DNA of 64,000 bases from Baylisascaris procyonis. Taxonomy: Eukaryota > Nematoda > Chromadorea > Rhabditida > Ascarididae. A model generated the notes under the pieces. That model was not told the DNA's origin and ran no database searches. It saw only the letters and a list, made by a program, of their open reading frames with translations. The DNA lies in contig JAZARR010000296.1 in assembly GCA_037389465.1 (NCBI GenBank), forward strand, positions 62,001 to 126,000. The letters run 5' to 3'. Of the stretch, positions 11,052 to 22,929 are shown in pieces. Both the position numbers and the translations under genes were made by a program. The number at the start of each line of letters is the position of its first letter. Position 1 is the stretch's first letter.

Positions 11052-12850
11052 ATCGATAAACATATTATTTATGGTCAAATCTAACGGCATTAAAATAAGT
11101 AATCCTTGCAGCAATCTTTGTACAGCATAGTAAGCAAAATTCTTTTTTATTTTGCTGTGCGGCAATGGGATTTGGACAACACAGATATGATGTTAGCCTT
11201 ACGTAGAGAGAGGTGGTTTGCTTTCCTCTACCTTAAATAAAGGAGTACTAGTCAAAGACTAAACGTTATCAAATACCTGTGGCCGTTAGTCGTTCGTTTC
11301 AATCGCCGCAGAATAAGTCAGTTTGGAGCAATTGACAAAGCGAAGAACTCCGAACTTCCCAAGGCGTAACAAAACGAGGGACATATTGCACTAACCAAAC
11401 ATTATAAGAAGACAGCATAAGCTGATCTTGTACTAGAATGCACTATAGAGCTATTAAGCCTCGGAATTTGATGCAATATAACGCAATCGGGCCTTGCAAT
11501 ACAATGCAAACAGTGCTATAATGCCTTGCCAATCATTCCCGAAAGCGAAATAACATGAGTAGAATTGAGCAAAGAGGAAAAAAGGTAAGAACGAAACGAC
11601 CTTCGGAAGGCTTTAAAATAGTCAGCAAAGTTGCTGTCATTCCGACCACATGCGTTACATAGGCGTCTCATATTGCAAGTACGCTTTACTCCTCCACTCA
11701 TATTGCTATTGACGTCTGAACTTCGTTCTTCATAAAAAAACTATTGTTCATCCCCTCATATCCTTCATTTGCCATTCGCGCGAAAATAACGAATCAGAAT
11801 TCCGTTATTACAAAGACAATAAACAGCGATCCACTTATAAAATTGGAATGCTACAGACCGTTCCTGGTCTCACAAGACCCCGTATTATACTCTTGAAGAC
11901 AATACCAAGACTACGGAAATCAGTCCTCTTGTAGCTTGCGCATCTGTCTTAATCAAGGGACGAGATGTTGCACATTGTGCCCTCGATCACTGGGTCTGTG
12001 TTGTGCGTGTGTATTTGTCTATAAGTGAAGAGCAACCATCCATATGCACATGCATTAATATTCGAACAGTCGCACGCAGAATACACACAGCTACGCATTT
12101 AAATAGTTTTAAAGTGAGCGGTCACTGATTTAGATACCTCATCAATCATGTTAATGTTACATTCCTCAGCACTCATCTGCAACCTTTATCAAATGCTGTC
12201 ATCATTTCTATTTAATGATATTCTTATTCAATAAGAATAGTCTATAGGCAGTCCTCTGAGAATTGACGGTTCTGTTTACTAACGAGTAAAAATATGCATC
12301 TACAAACGCAATCATAAGAAAGCCATTCAAAGGAAGAGAAACATTGAGGATGAGAGTCTGTGAAAGATAGATCGCTGTCATTGCTATCTAATTCTTCGGA
12401 TCGCAGTACCCGTAGCTAGGTGCTTAATAGGTGCAAGTGAATTGTTAAATACTTTTGTGACGATAAATTAATTTTTTTTTTCAGATGCAAACGAAGAAAC
12501 GTCGGCAGATTAACGACATGTAGCCTCATTCGTTTCCACCTCATTTTGTCGTCTTTATATGTGATATTCTTCTTGTACATACCGTATATACGCAATAAAC
12601 ATTGCCAACAATAATGAGCTGTAATGTGTGCACTAAGCATTTCCATGCATTACGATTGTTGTCCAAAAAGTAGGGCTTACTATGACTGCCTCTTGTTACT
12701 GCTTGAAGACGACGAGCAAGCATGTCCGTGAAAACCGAACAGCCGCGCCTTATTCGCGCATCGACCTAGATGACCATAAAAACCAACGTGAGCCACATAC
12801 ACTAATAAAGGAATCAAGTTTACGGTTATTCGCTCAAATGCCCGCAAAGA
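11052..12850. other. Intergenic stretch, mostly featureless; one long open frame
   Basis: At 11,841-12,128 (+), a 95-codon open frame without ATG includes NWNATDRSWSHKTPYYTLED and ALDHWVCVVRVYLSISEEQ. A possible acceptor (gctacag) lies near its start. At 12,682-12,882 (+), a 66-codon ATG-to-stop frame is hydrophilic and protein-like but overlaps, antisense, the reverse-transcriptase-like frame. No splice structure could be built for either. The rest is AT-rich. Confidence 0.3.
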
Positions 12851-12853
12851 ACA

Positions 12854-13117
12854 TTACTGTCGATGAAATTCGAATATACTAGCTCGCCTAGATTGTGCAC
12901 ACACTTTATAAATGAAGCTAAACCCTTCGGCACGACTTCTACAAATTACTAACACATCATCAGCAAATACGTAGCGGCCGTATGTGCCAGTGCAGGCTGA
13001 AAGATTAAAAGAAATATCTGTCCCTACCCTCGCATATCCGGAGCCGAAAGAACTGCGATTTGTTGATAAGTGAGATGTTGATAAGTCAATAGAACGTCCA
13101 CCACACCTGTGATCGGA
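12854..13117 (-). mobile_element. Reverse-transcriptase fragment (degenerate non-LTR-like retroelement)
   Basis: An open frame of 87 residues between stops on the - strand, lacking a start. Near residue 60 it contains YGRYVFADDVLVICRSR, which fits RT motif C: hydrophobic residues flanking [FY]-A-D-D. FNLSACTG sits just upstream, where LINE-type RTs have the F-N-L strand after motif B. The Q-G-x-P motif B itself is absent, and no endonuclease or remaining RT can be read nearby, so this is a remnant at best. The motif match is what I see. Assignment to a non-LTR element is inference. Chance cannot be excluded for so short a match. Confidence 0.4.
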
Positions 13118-13474
13118 TTATTACTAAACCACTAAGTGAGAAATACTCTCCTGCTACAGGATGCATGACACAATCGTCATAAAGTCTGACTGTCTCCAGA
13201 TGAAGGTGCTGCACTAGTGAGGCACACAGAAATGATATATTTTATGAAGTCAGAGTAAATCACAAAATAACAGCACTCGATGTGAGTCATTCTATTCTTA
13301 CCACTACTCAAAACGCATATAACAATAAAAACTTTGAGATAATGCACCCCTCAATTCTCATAAGAAATATCTAACTTCTGCATTACATACCTGAGGTTTT
13401 CGCCTTCTCATTTACCTTAGAACGCAGAAATCTTTGACTCCTCTCCACAAATTTCAAAGAAATCCAATCAATTC

Positions 13475-16400
13475 ATGGAAAGCTTTGAGTTTTCCCCTGC
13501 TGCAGCTTCAATAATCGAACTTAGACGCCTCGATGCTGCGATTGCAAAAGTAAAAAACATTTTCGAGAATAGACTGATATTGAGACTACGGCCGCCAAAT
13601 TCAACATTTTTAACGTAAGGATATAGCATACAAAGAGACATATAACTTATCGTAACGATAATGGACTTTATAAACTCGGAATGCCACCTAAACTATAAAT
13701 GCAGATGCGTACATTAAATGTAGTTTCTTTATAAATTGATACGCTCTTAAGAATAGTTCTCGTATAACACTCTCATCAGTATAAAATCCCATCAAATAAA
13801 CACAACACACAAACAAATCCGCGACGAATTTACAGTAGTGTGTTTTTAATCGAAATAAACATGTGAGCCGAATCAATGATTCTGCACCTTCAATATTCAT
13901 GCACCACCAGTATATTGCCAATACTTTAAGCTTTATTCATTGCGTAATCCCCTTCAAAAATGAATTTCAGACATAATAATTCCCCGTCACCCCCTTCCCC
14001 ACCTCTTTCTCACCCTCATGGCCGAAATACGCTTTCCGACCAACTCTGCAATCAACAAACGATCCCAACAACAGCATCGTGAGTTCAATGACACTCAAAT
14101 CAACAAACATGCGAAAAAAATCCGGGCTAGTCGTTCAACTCAGTGTACTCACCGGAAAGTAAGTAAATAAAACTGAAACTAGGCAGTGCAAAATCCAAGA
14201 AAACATCGCCAGCCGGTTGTCACCTTTCTAAGTCAAATGGTCATTTTCAAACCTTTCAGGACACCTCGTAAAAACAACTATTTATAGATTATCGCTTCCA
14301 ATTAAACATCCAAGACGTTCGTTTTCCCCCGATCAGAAGCAACAAAATTTTCAAACATTCTTTGCAAATGAGCAAAGGGGTAGCATTCGGCGAATGCAAC
14401 CAACGTTTTGCCTGTTGGAGGACTTATAATATACGTTTCTTCTCCCTCCCTCCTTTCTCTCTCTCCCCCCCCACCCTCCAAATGAGCCTCTCATCTTCGC
14501 CCATATCAATGTTCTCCCACGAAGTAAACAACTTACTTCCCACCGAATATCACAATAAAGAAACTGAAAATGGAGACGCTCAAGAATCACAACAAAGGGA
14601 AGCAATCAAGGTACTTGTTCGCGGAAACGTTTCACTTTTAAAGAAATGACGTCATGCCATTCATTCACAGTAAAAAAAAAACGTAAAGAACAATTATTAG
14701 CTAATCTATAATCATCGAAACATCAGCCGGTGACCTAGATTGGGCGAAGTAAAACATGACGCTGCTACAGGTGTGCCTCTATCGAACGATCATCCCTCTT
14801 CTCCACTATGCCTCCCTCATTATCCACTCAATATTCACTAATGACAATATGCTACGAAGAGGAAACAGCGCGGTGAGCGATCAAGTGAAAGTTGTGAAAA
14901 GCGAAAGTGCGCATATAAGATGTGAAAAGGGGACCATATTTAAATATGTTCTTATCTAAGATTTTGTCGTTGTTGTATTAAACATTCACATTCATTAAAG
15001 ATTCACGTCTGAATACAATCTAATTTCATTAAAACTCCTTCTGAATTCTCCATTAATGAAGTTCTATTTCGCTGATGAATTCAAGAAATCTACCACATGA
15101 TGTTGAAACTTAAATTATGGAGACCCGTATGCGAAAGGAGGCATAATCGAGCAATGGTCGTAGCACCACAAATACATCAACCACATGCACGGAGGTACAA
15201 CAACTGGGGAATACCACACAAGGCATCTTTTATTGCAATTCTCAAGGTACTTGTCTGCCGCGTCCATCTCATCAAATCGGAATCATTTAGCCAACTTTTA
15301 CAAAAGTCAAAGCAACCCAGCGAAATATACTTACAAACCGATCTGGGGACGTTTTTCTTAAAATAACTTGGAACATTAAAGGATGCAGAAAAAAAGAGCA
15401 CTGACATAGTAGGTTGAAGAACTCTTCGAAACATCAACGGAACTAAGCAACGAGAGGTGAGAGAGAGCAGAGGGATGGATGTGCAGCATCTATTCGAGAT
15501 CGTCGTTGTCGATAAGTCCCTCCAGATTTCGCGTGCCCGATCCTGCATTCGTCGCCGTCGCCGACTGCTCATTACCCTCCTCAGACAACGCAAACATCCG
15601 AGCAAGTCGCTAAAAATATTCTCACCTAGCCTTCTCCGGTTTTTACAAAGACCCGCTACCAATTTATGAACTATGAAAACAGAAAAAAAAAGAATTTTAT
15701 TGGTGACTAAAAATGGAACTTGTCAGCAGTAAAAGCTAGAGCGATATAAAGCCAGCAAAAGCTATAGCGTCTGTTTACCAACAACGAGATCCGTGAACCT
15801 GCGTGGAACATCGACATAAGACCTTATGAGAAATAAACGGATCCTGGTATTTTTTCACTTAGATATTCGTTTTTTTTGGAAAAACATGTAATGAAACACT
15901 GCAATCTCTACACTATTACAAAAAAAAGCAGTTCGACAATTCTGTCTAAAGAGGGAAGAACTACTATGTGAAGTGAGGTTTGTAAACGAACAAGAAAACA
16001 TAGGCAGTATTTAAAAAATCGCTCTATGAATAGAACACAAACCGTTCTCGTTTCAGGAAGTTTCTGGATAATCATAGCGAAGTGCTCGGGAGGCAACGTT
16101 TGCTGGAAGATCTGCAATAGCTGCTGTGGTTGTCCACACATCGTTATTGCGTTGCATAAATGCTCCGTACCTTCATCCAGATTACCTGCAAATAATTTCA
16201 AGCTTTTACTCTCCCAAAAAACGAGCTTTCCCTCTGTTGCTATCTAAACGCACTGGTTTGTCTAACAGTATTATAAAAGCCCTCTGGGCACAGCACATCT
16301 TTTATGCAAATCGAATAAAAGGTAAAATAAATTGCTGCTGATATATTCATTCGGGCCGGCTTTTCTGCTTCACTCAAGGACATCTTTTCAACGAGAAGGT

Positions 16401-16825
16401 GGAGCGAAGCAGAAGGAAGAGACATGAAGAGGCAAGCACTCTCGAGGTATAGGACCCCTCCGACTCAAAGACTAGGAAACTAAATTTTAACTTGATCGCT
16501 TAGAACTGGAATATGTGGAATGTGGGACTTGTCACTCTGCGGAAAGTGTCAAATAGTTTTGCTTCTAGTCACATATGAACAAGCACACCTTCATTTCTGT
16601 TTGTAAACTTTTAAGGACGATTGTTTTTCATATCCTAGCAATACCGACGAGGTTTAAATGAGCTTTTCTGTGCCAGGACAAGTATGAATGGACTATTAAG
16701 TGTTTTCATGTGGCTGTAGTTTAATACACATTTACTCCCCTCCTTCTTTCCCTCCCAGTGTTAATGTACGACCGCACCATATTCCACAGTTTCAAGAGAA
16801 CACCTTTTTCGGTGAATACCCTTAG
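13475..16825 (+). CDS. Candidate four-exon gene for a small acidic protein, antisense to and interdigitated with tomm-20
   Basis: The exons are 13,475-13,614 (ATG; donor gtaagg), 14,487-14,610 (first AG after a long pyrimidine tract; donor gtactt), 15,413-15,456 (acceptor catagtag; donor gtgaga) and 16,759-16,825 (acceptor ccctcccag; TAG). All junction phases agree (2, 0, 2), giving about 124 residues. The N-terminus MESFEFSPAAASIIELRRLD is helical and protein-like. The middle is acidic (KETENGDAQESQQREAIK), and the end is PQFQENTFFGEYP. Tomm-20 exons 3 and 4 lie in its third intron, and its last exon lies in tomm-20 intron 2, next to the inverted repeat. I do not recognise a family. The first two exons are the most credible, the last two are inference from phase. 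Confidence 0.4.
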
Positions 16826-18069
16826 TCGGAGGGCTCCTATACCTCGAGAGTGCTTGCCTCTTCACGTCTCTTCCTTCTGGCAATCAGCGCTTGAGTAATC
16901 AAAGTATACGTCCAGTGCACAACCAGCAGTTCGCTTCATGAAATGGAAGCAAAAACAGATTCAATCGTGTTGCTCGTGCTATGAAAGAGAATATACACAT
17001 ACAGAGGAATGCAAAAAGAGTTGACCAACCTTCGGCCATCATCTCTTCACCGAGTTGCACTTCCTGCAGGAAGAATGCCTGCATCTCGGTCGGATTGTTC
17101 ACATCTGGCAATTGTCTTCCACCTGCAGTAGCACGACCACCCCTTGCACTGCGTGCTGCTGCACGACGGTCTGAAAGGATACTTTCTGACGCATTACAGA
17201 TGACAACTTCGAGTTGGAGCCATAATGACAACATCTCGTATCATCTCTCAACTCTTTGTTAAGTTCTAAACGAAATGTTTAACAAGCAGATCGGCCAATG
17301 CATCCATTCCTTCGCATCCCCCTCCCCTCAAAACTGCTCTCCTTTCGATGCCAATAATACCGTATCAATTTCACGATTGAGCATTGAGCAGCCCCAAAAA
17401 GATGGCAAACCACACAAATACTCAGCATTTCAATGCCGATGTGAACATCTTCATAACCCCATAGGCCGTTTCAGCTGAGTTTCACGCAAATACCTTCGTT
17501 TGAAGAGATTATATTTATGAAACAATTGAAGAATGTTCGCGATCAACAAACGTTCAAGGTACATATACATGATCGTGATAATGGCCTGAACATAGACGGA
17601 AAAATGAAAAAGAAAAAAAGAGTACCAATAATTGGTGATGGAGAATGTGGGAGGGGGGGGGGGGGGGGTAGGACAAGAGGTATATTTTCAAGCAGATGAA
17701 CGAACCCTACCGAAAGGTAACTAGACTGGTTGAGCCCACATCAGAGAAGGAAAGGTAGATATATGCGCTCCGATGAACAACAGCTAAGAAACAAAAGACT
17801 CTTAAAACAGCACTAACACAAGAAATGCAACTCAAACTGACACACATCGTTGAGGCAGCATATCGGACCTGATCAATGTTCTCTTCTAAGAGAATCAAAT
17901 AAAGTAGACACTTACTTTCCCTAATCTTTTGTTTGTAATCAGGTGCAGATCGTCGCTTGTGATCGAAGTAGATACAATAGCCAACAAATGCAGCCGCTGC
18001 AAGACCTGCAGCCGTGACCACCTGCTGACGGGTGAATGCACCAAGGATTAGAGGCTGCTGCTCAGACAT
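15490..18069 (-). CDS. tomm-20: TOM20, mitochondrial outer-membrane import receptor subunit
   Basis: Four exons: 17,916-18,069 (ATG), 17,030-17,170, 16,043-16,185 and 15,490-15,609 (TAG). The phases are 1, 1 and 0, and all boundaries are GT-AG. The product is 185 residues, close to the C. elegans length. Residues 15-33 are the N-terminal membrane anchor, followed by GYCIYFDHKRRSAPDYK, the conserved nematode form of the Tom20 GYCIYFD motif. A basic, Gly/Arg-rich linker follows, then MQAFFLQEVQLGEEMMAEGN and CGQPQQLLQIFQQTLPPEHF, the presequence-binding TPR-like core. It ends acidic with LIDNDDLE. Role known from the family: receptor for matrix-targeting presequences in the TOM complex, facing the cytosol. 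A splice acceptor (catttgcag) 10 bases before the ATG suggests trans-splicing. Intron 2 carries an inverted repeat. Identification is secure. Confidence 0.95.
16411..16878. mobile_element. Candidate MITE-like element: 55-bp inverted repeats in tomm-20 intron 2
   Basis: The left arm 16,411-16,465 and right arm 16,824-16,878 are inverted copies, identical at 53 of 55 positions by eye (differences at gacAtg/gacGtg and aggaC/aggaG). Both arms carry aggcaagcactctcgaggta. The loop is 358 bp. The layout fits a small non-autonomous DNA transposon or a foldback element. I see no clear target-site duplication and no transposase. The last exon proposed for the antisense gene ends at the first bases of the right arm. 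Confidence 0.6.
17653..17668. repeat. Poly-G run (16), G-quadruplex-prone
   Basis: Sixteen consecutive G, preceded by GGGA, in tomm-20 intron 1. Confidence 0.9.
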
Positions 18070-18088
18070 CGAATACCGCCTGCAAATG
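18070..18088 (-). promoter_or_regulatory. Probable spliced-leader acceptor site of tomm-20
   Basis: On the - strand gagtcatttgcag ends 10 bases upstream of the tomm-20 ATG. A strong acceptor this close to a start, with no upstream coding exon, is typical of nematode trans-splicing. Confidence 0.55.
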
Positions 18089-18089
18089 A

Positions 18090-20695
18090 CTCGCAATCGT
18101 TAGATGGCTTGCTAAATTATTTTAAATCCATGAGATATTTGCATATGCTTCTATCGTTTATTCCTCCATCCCTATATCACATCAAATCGAATTTAACAAA
18201 AAAGCGTCACACACACGCTTAATTTGCAACCACCTTAATTCACAAATCACTAGATGTGCAAAAATTGGAATTACGACTTCACAAGAACGTCACCCGAGCG
18301 CTTATAAAAAGTCACCATCCGAATTAGCTAGGGGACACTGAAGTACATGCATGACCCTAAATGGGTATCAGATTCTACGTCCACATGATGGGCTGTTTTG
18401 CACTGAATCGTCAAACATCAACACAACACCTATTCAAAATCAGATAAGCAAACAAACATTATAAAGCGATAAAGTAATAAAGGCCTGAGTACTAACGAAG
18501 CATACTTCAACATTCGTTGCATAAGAGCACTAAAGTTTACCCGCTTGGTTCTAATACCCCATTCGTGATTAAGCGATCAATTTCAACTGCAAAGACTTAA
18601 TAACTAAAGTTATGAAGCTATACCATGTGAATACTTGACAAATGCGCCACTAGGAGGGTGGTACATGACATAAAAACGGAAGTGTTGAAACGTTTGTAAT
18701 ACAAAAACTGTCTTATTAAAACCTAGTCCACGCCCAAGCGCTGAACTAGGCGCAAGCCTTCAAAGCAGTTATAGTGGCACAGTGCCCATTTATGAAAACT
18801 TTAACACAGTTGAGGGTCCACCGAAAACATCTCAAGAAAAGAACTTCCCACAACATTCATTTTTGCCTCTAATAAGGTCACAGTCTGTTACTCTCGGGAA
18901 TGGGATGGGAAGCAGAAATGAAACATTTCCGTGGGAAACGCATACCCTCACAAACTACTCACACTAATCAAGTTTCCCAAAAGTAAGACCACACCGTTTC
19001 AAAATGAGGGGAATTGAGATCAGAAGTGTTGCAATTTCTCGCTGTAAGACCATGTAGCAAACAGTTGCAACACAATATTTGGAATGTAACAAAGCCCACC
19101 ATTGAGTGCAAATGGTAAAGAAAATGGGAAGTCGACTGTTTGAAGAATTGCAAAGTCGGTTTTTCCGGTTATATGATCGATGCAAAAGCGTTCCGAAAAG
19201 AACATTCTATCATCAGAATTGCATTCTCAGAAAGTGTCGTTCTCCGCTCCGGCATCGATCCGATCTTTCCTCAAGTTTAAGAATAAGAATGGCATTGCTT
19301 GCTTCTCTGATGCATATACATACTTCTATTTTACAAGCCCTAAGCCTTGTCGCATCTGAAATTTTTGAGAATGAACCTAATTTTAAGAGGAACTTATAAA
19401 AACATGGGCTCATGTCGTTCACATATATCAATCCTGGCGTTTATTACTTAGATGCATGATGAATTAAAGGTTTTGAGATGTAGATATTCGAGTTTTAAAC
19501 TCCCCTCTAAGAAATCGCTTTTGCATCTAAAAATTTTCGGCTTTTTTCAACAATAATAAGAGTATATCTTTATTCTCCGATGAAAAAACATATGTTTATG
19601 TGAATCATAGAGGTGATAATCTTAAAAAATGCAGTAAACCTCTATAATGCAGGTAACTATAACTGTTTCATATTGCATACATCGAACAACAGAACACACT
19701 ATTTCAGATGACAATTTAATACAAGACAGATTATACGCCACAACGTCATAATCACTTCATATATTAGGGAATTCCAGATGAAGATAATACTGAAAACGGA
19801 GGAATTACATGCATCAATTTGATTCATTACTTTTCTTTCAGTATGAAGCAATTGTTACATCGAATTTAGGGGAAATTCTATTCGCCGGGAAATGTTCTCG
19901 AAATACACATGCAGAAAAACTTTCAACATTCCTCAATATTAGATTTAAATCGAGGTGAACTTTACCGTAGATAAGACGATTTAAATTAAAAAATGCGAAA
20001 CCAATGTCAATAATTAAGTTGTAATAATCCTCACTGAAGTGGATTTGTAGTTCCCCAGTTATGTTTATATCCTTCTTCATAAACCCCTCAGTCGTATTCC
20101 CCACAAAAGTCAATCAAATATGAGCGAAAAAATTTTTCTCGACGAATGAGACTACTATAATTTCTTATGAGGTCGAATCCATTTTATGCGAGTTGTTTCC
20201 AAAAAAGTAAATAAATAAATAAATAAATAAAAATTATTTGACTGTATTAAGCATATACTGTTGATAATAATTTTGAATAGAATTCGCTGATTTAATGCGC
20301 TTTCTTTGCGAATAAAAATATAAAAATTTATGGATTGGACGGTCAACGTTGTAATGAACAGCGTTAATTGTTTTGAACATCAGTATTCTCCAATAAAACC
20401 TTTCTCCCACCTACCAATGCAATATAGTTTAAAGTGTAGCCTTGGTATAGTTTAAGGGATAAAATATTGAATAATTGGAAAGTGTCATAAGAAGAATCAA
20501 TTATAGTGGACTATTTCATATAAGCAAGTATGTAATACAGTTTAGTTGTTGTAGCCTGTATCACATTTTTGAGAACGATGGGACTGATTTCAATTAGTGT
20601 TAGTATCCGATGGTGGACTTCACTTAAAATTGCCATTGAGTACTGTCGAACAGATGCCATGAAGTAACGAATTACAACATTCTCATAAAATATCT
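18090..20695. other. Intergenic region; nothing firm
   Basis: The 5' flank of tomm-20. Around 19,100-19,390 both strands are open for 60-97 codons in a slightly GC-richer patch, but no splice sites or recognisable motif support a gene. An AAAT microsatellite lies at 20,207-20,232. Confidence 0.4.
20207..20232. repeat. (AAAT)n microsatellite
   Basis: About six uninterrupted copies of aaat. Confidence 0.9.
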
Positions 20696-20712
20696 TTACA
20701 GAGGGAAGTAAA
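20690..20712 (+). promoter_or_regulatory. Probable spliced-leader acceptor
   Basis: tatctttacag ends at 20,701, 11 bases before the ATG at 20,713, with no upstream exon evident. Confidence 0.4.
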
Positions 20713-21004
20713 ATGGAAGCACAAACCAGTTTCGATTATAAACACATAAGAGCCATATTGCCACAAGGTACTTTCGAAAAAAACAATGAGAAGAGTGGAC
20801 GCAAAATCGCTTACATAATAGACAACCGTAAGGCACTTGCGGTGAGCCAAAAAATTTACATATGCATGGATTATTTAATACGAATAAATAAGTTAAATAA
20901 CGCTCAAAACATTTAAATATTAAATTTATATATATATTTATATTCGAAATCTTCTTAAGACCACTGTACACAACCATCACAGATTTGCTGAATTCGGCCG
21001 CTGA
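20713..21004 (+). CDS. Candidate two-exon gene for a 57-residue protein
   Basis: Exon 1 is 20,713-20,841. It starts with ATG and ends with a gtgagc donor. The sequence is well behaved: MEAQTSFDYKHIRAILPQGT, then SGRKIAYIIDNRKALA. Exon 2 is 20,960-21,004 (acceptor tcttcttaag), in phase 0, encoding TTVHNHHRFAEFGR and then TGA. The intron is 118 bases. An acceptor (tatctttacag) lies 11 bases before the ATG and AATAAA lies at 21,063-21,068, so the unit has all parts of a small trans-spliced gene. I do not recognise the protein. A second frame in exon 2 stays open longer and looks coding too, so the second exon could use a different phase. Confidence 0.4.
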
Positions 21005-22925
21005 TAAGGGCGGAGAGGATAGAGGAAAAGAAAAGATAAAAGACGCCATAAAAAGTACCGGAAATAAAGACGTCATATATATATGCAATGAAATACTCTC
21101 TGCTCAACGGGATTTTCAATAAATGATTTCTAATAGTGATACAGCACTATTCTCTTTTTAAATTATTCATTTACATAAGTGAAAAATTCACCTGTTTGCA
21201 TCCAAAATTTAAATTCTCTCTCTGCTAATGATCGATGTCGTCACGGCTCTTTCTCTGTCTCAGTGATTGATGATTCCAGCTACTTCATGTTTGTATTTTG
21301 AGTGAAATTTTGTTCAGTACTAAGGTTGATTCACTTTGTGATAAGTTCATTGACTAGTACTAAGGCTGATCCATTTCCAGTGAAACATATTTGAGCAATA
21401 TCCCTTCGTAGTTGAATAAAAATCAAAAATTTTAATAACAATAGAGATTACTACTGCATCACTATATATTTGAATAATATGAGTATATCATTTGCAAAAA
21501 AGAGAATGAAACAAGGAAACGGCACCAGCAAGTTTAAAGAGACGATCAGAGAAGTATTCGAAACGAAACACCCGCTAAATAGTAGAATAAATTAATAATA
21601 ATAATAATAATAATAGCTAAACGTTGCAAGGCATTCGTTTCGCATTGGATTGAGGCAAGAATAAAACGATTCGAAAAGAAACGAAAGACGCATACAAGGA
21701 ATCGGAAAAAAAAGAGGTTAGTAATCAAGGGGAAAGCACATTCAATATGATGCTCACCGCTTATATAAACAATAATCTTTTTTTTTTTTTGCATACTGTT
21801 AGCATCACTTAGCATTTGTCGAGTCTGTTAAATTTGGAAGTAAATTAGAGAAGACATTAGATATTTCATATTCATAAATTTCTATAATGTTTTGAAGTGA
21901 ACAAATAAAACAATGAAATAAGCGGAAAACGATGAGAGATTTTATTGTTTTCCTCATTTCCAAACTGAAGCTTATTGCCGATGATATCAAATTGCTAATT
22001 TAAATTCCCAAAAAAATTTCACTAAATTACGACCCTAAGCGACCGGTAAATGATTTCAGTTTCTTCAACGAAGAGCAGCGCATAAAAGATAAACCGAAAC
22101 TATTGTAATATGCCAGCGATGAATTCAAAATTGCATGTGATTTGCACATTTTTGCTATTTCCCATAATTTCCCGCCGATATTGGTAACTTTGTCTTTTCT
22201 TACTTAAATTCTCATAAAATCAATAATATGAAGCAACCATATAGCGACTAACTTTTCAATGGACTTCAGCAACTTTTTTTTCGGAGAAAGGAAGCGGGTG
22301 AGGAGGGAAGAAATAAATAATTTAGGTAAAAATTATAGGTATAAGATGGTTCACAGGAAACACATTAACTTTTGGGTTCCTTCATAAAGCAATTTTTTAA
22401 GCTAAAAAATGATTGTTGGAAATCGTCTCGATACAATCGCGACGCATATAACAGTATGTCCTAGATTATAATTCATATATCCTCTTACCAAAGACCGTAA
22501 AATATTTTGATGAGAAAAGTTTGATATTTATTGCGATATCGGATACTCGTAAAGGGAAAAATAAAATCAACAAAAATCGTACTATCAAAATTTGGAACAT
22601 ATAAGAAATAAGAGTTGTGCATATGGCACAGAATTATTTTTTAAAGAATAAATAAATGAAAAATGCATAATCAATTGAAATTCCTGTTGAAGCAAAAATT
22701 ATTATAGTGAAGATGGATCGAACAAAAAAAATAATAATTTCAATTAACTTTTTTCATAGTAAAGTGACTGTTGAAGATATTCCGTTATCCGAAAATTTAG
22801 GGAAATCCTCTGAATATCCGATCGCCGAAGTTGAGAACAACATAATAGAAAGGGGAGAGAGGAGGGGATGAGCTTTCAGTGACGAATGCTTTGCAGCGAA
22901 TGGTTTAACACCCCGGCATGATTGC
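21005..22925. other. AT-rich intergenic region
   Basis: Contains an (AAT)n microsatellite at 21,590-21,615 and two imperfect copies of agtactaaggytgatyca about 55 bases apart near 21,320-21,375. I see no coding content. Confidence 0.5.
21590..21615. repeat. (AAT)n microsatellite
   Basis: About eight copies of aat/ata. Confidence 0.9.
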
Positions 22926-22929
22926 TCCC

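Noticed and set aside
11516..11701. - strand frame containing NMRRLCNACG, reminiscent of a GATA zinc finger
   Set aside because: The first Cys pair, the conserved Trp and the spacing of a GATA finger are absent, and no splice sites support an exon.
15177..15662. 161-codon - strand frame
   Set aside because: It overlaps tomm-20 exon 4 in a wrong frame. The correct frame ends LIDNDDLE.
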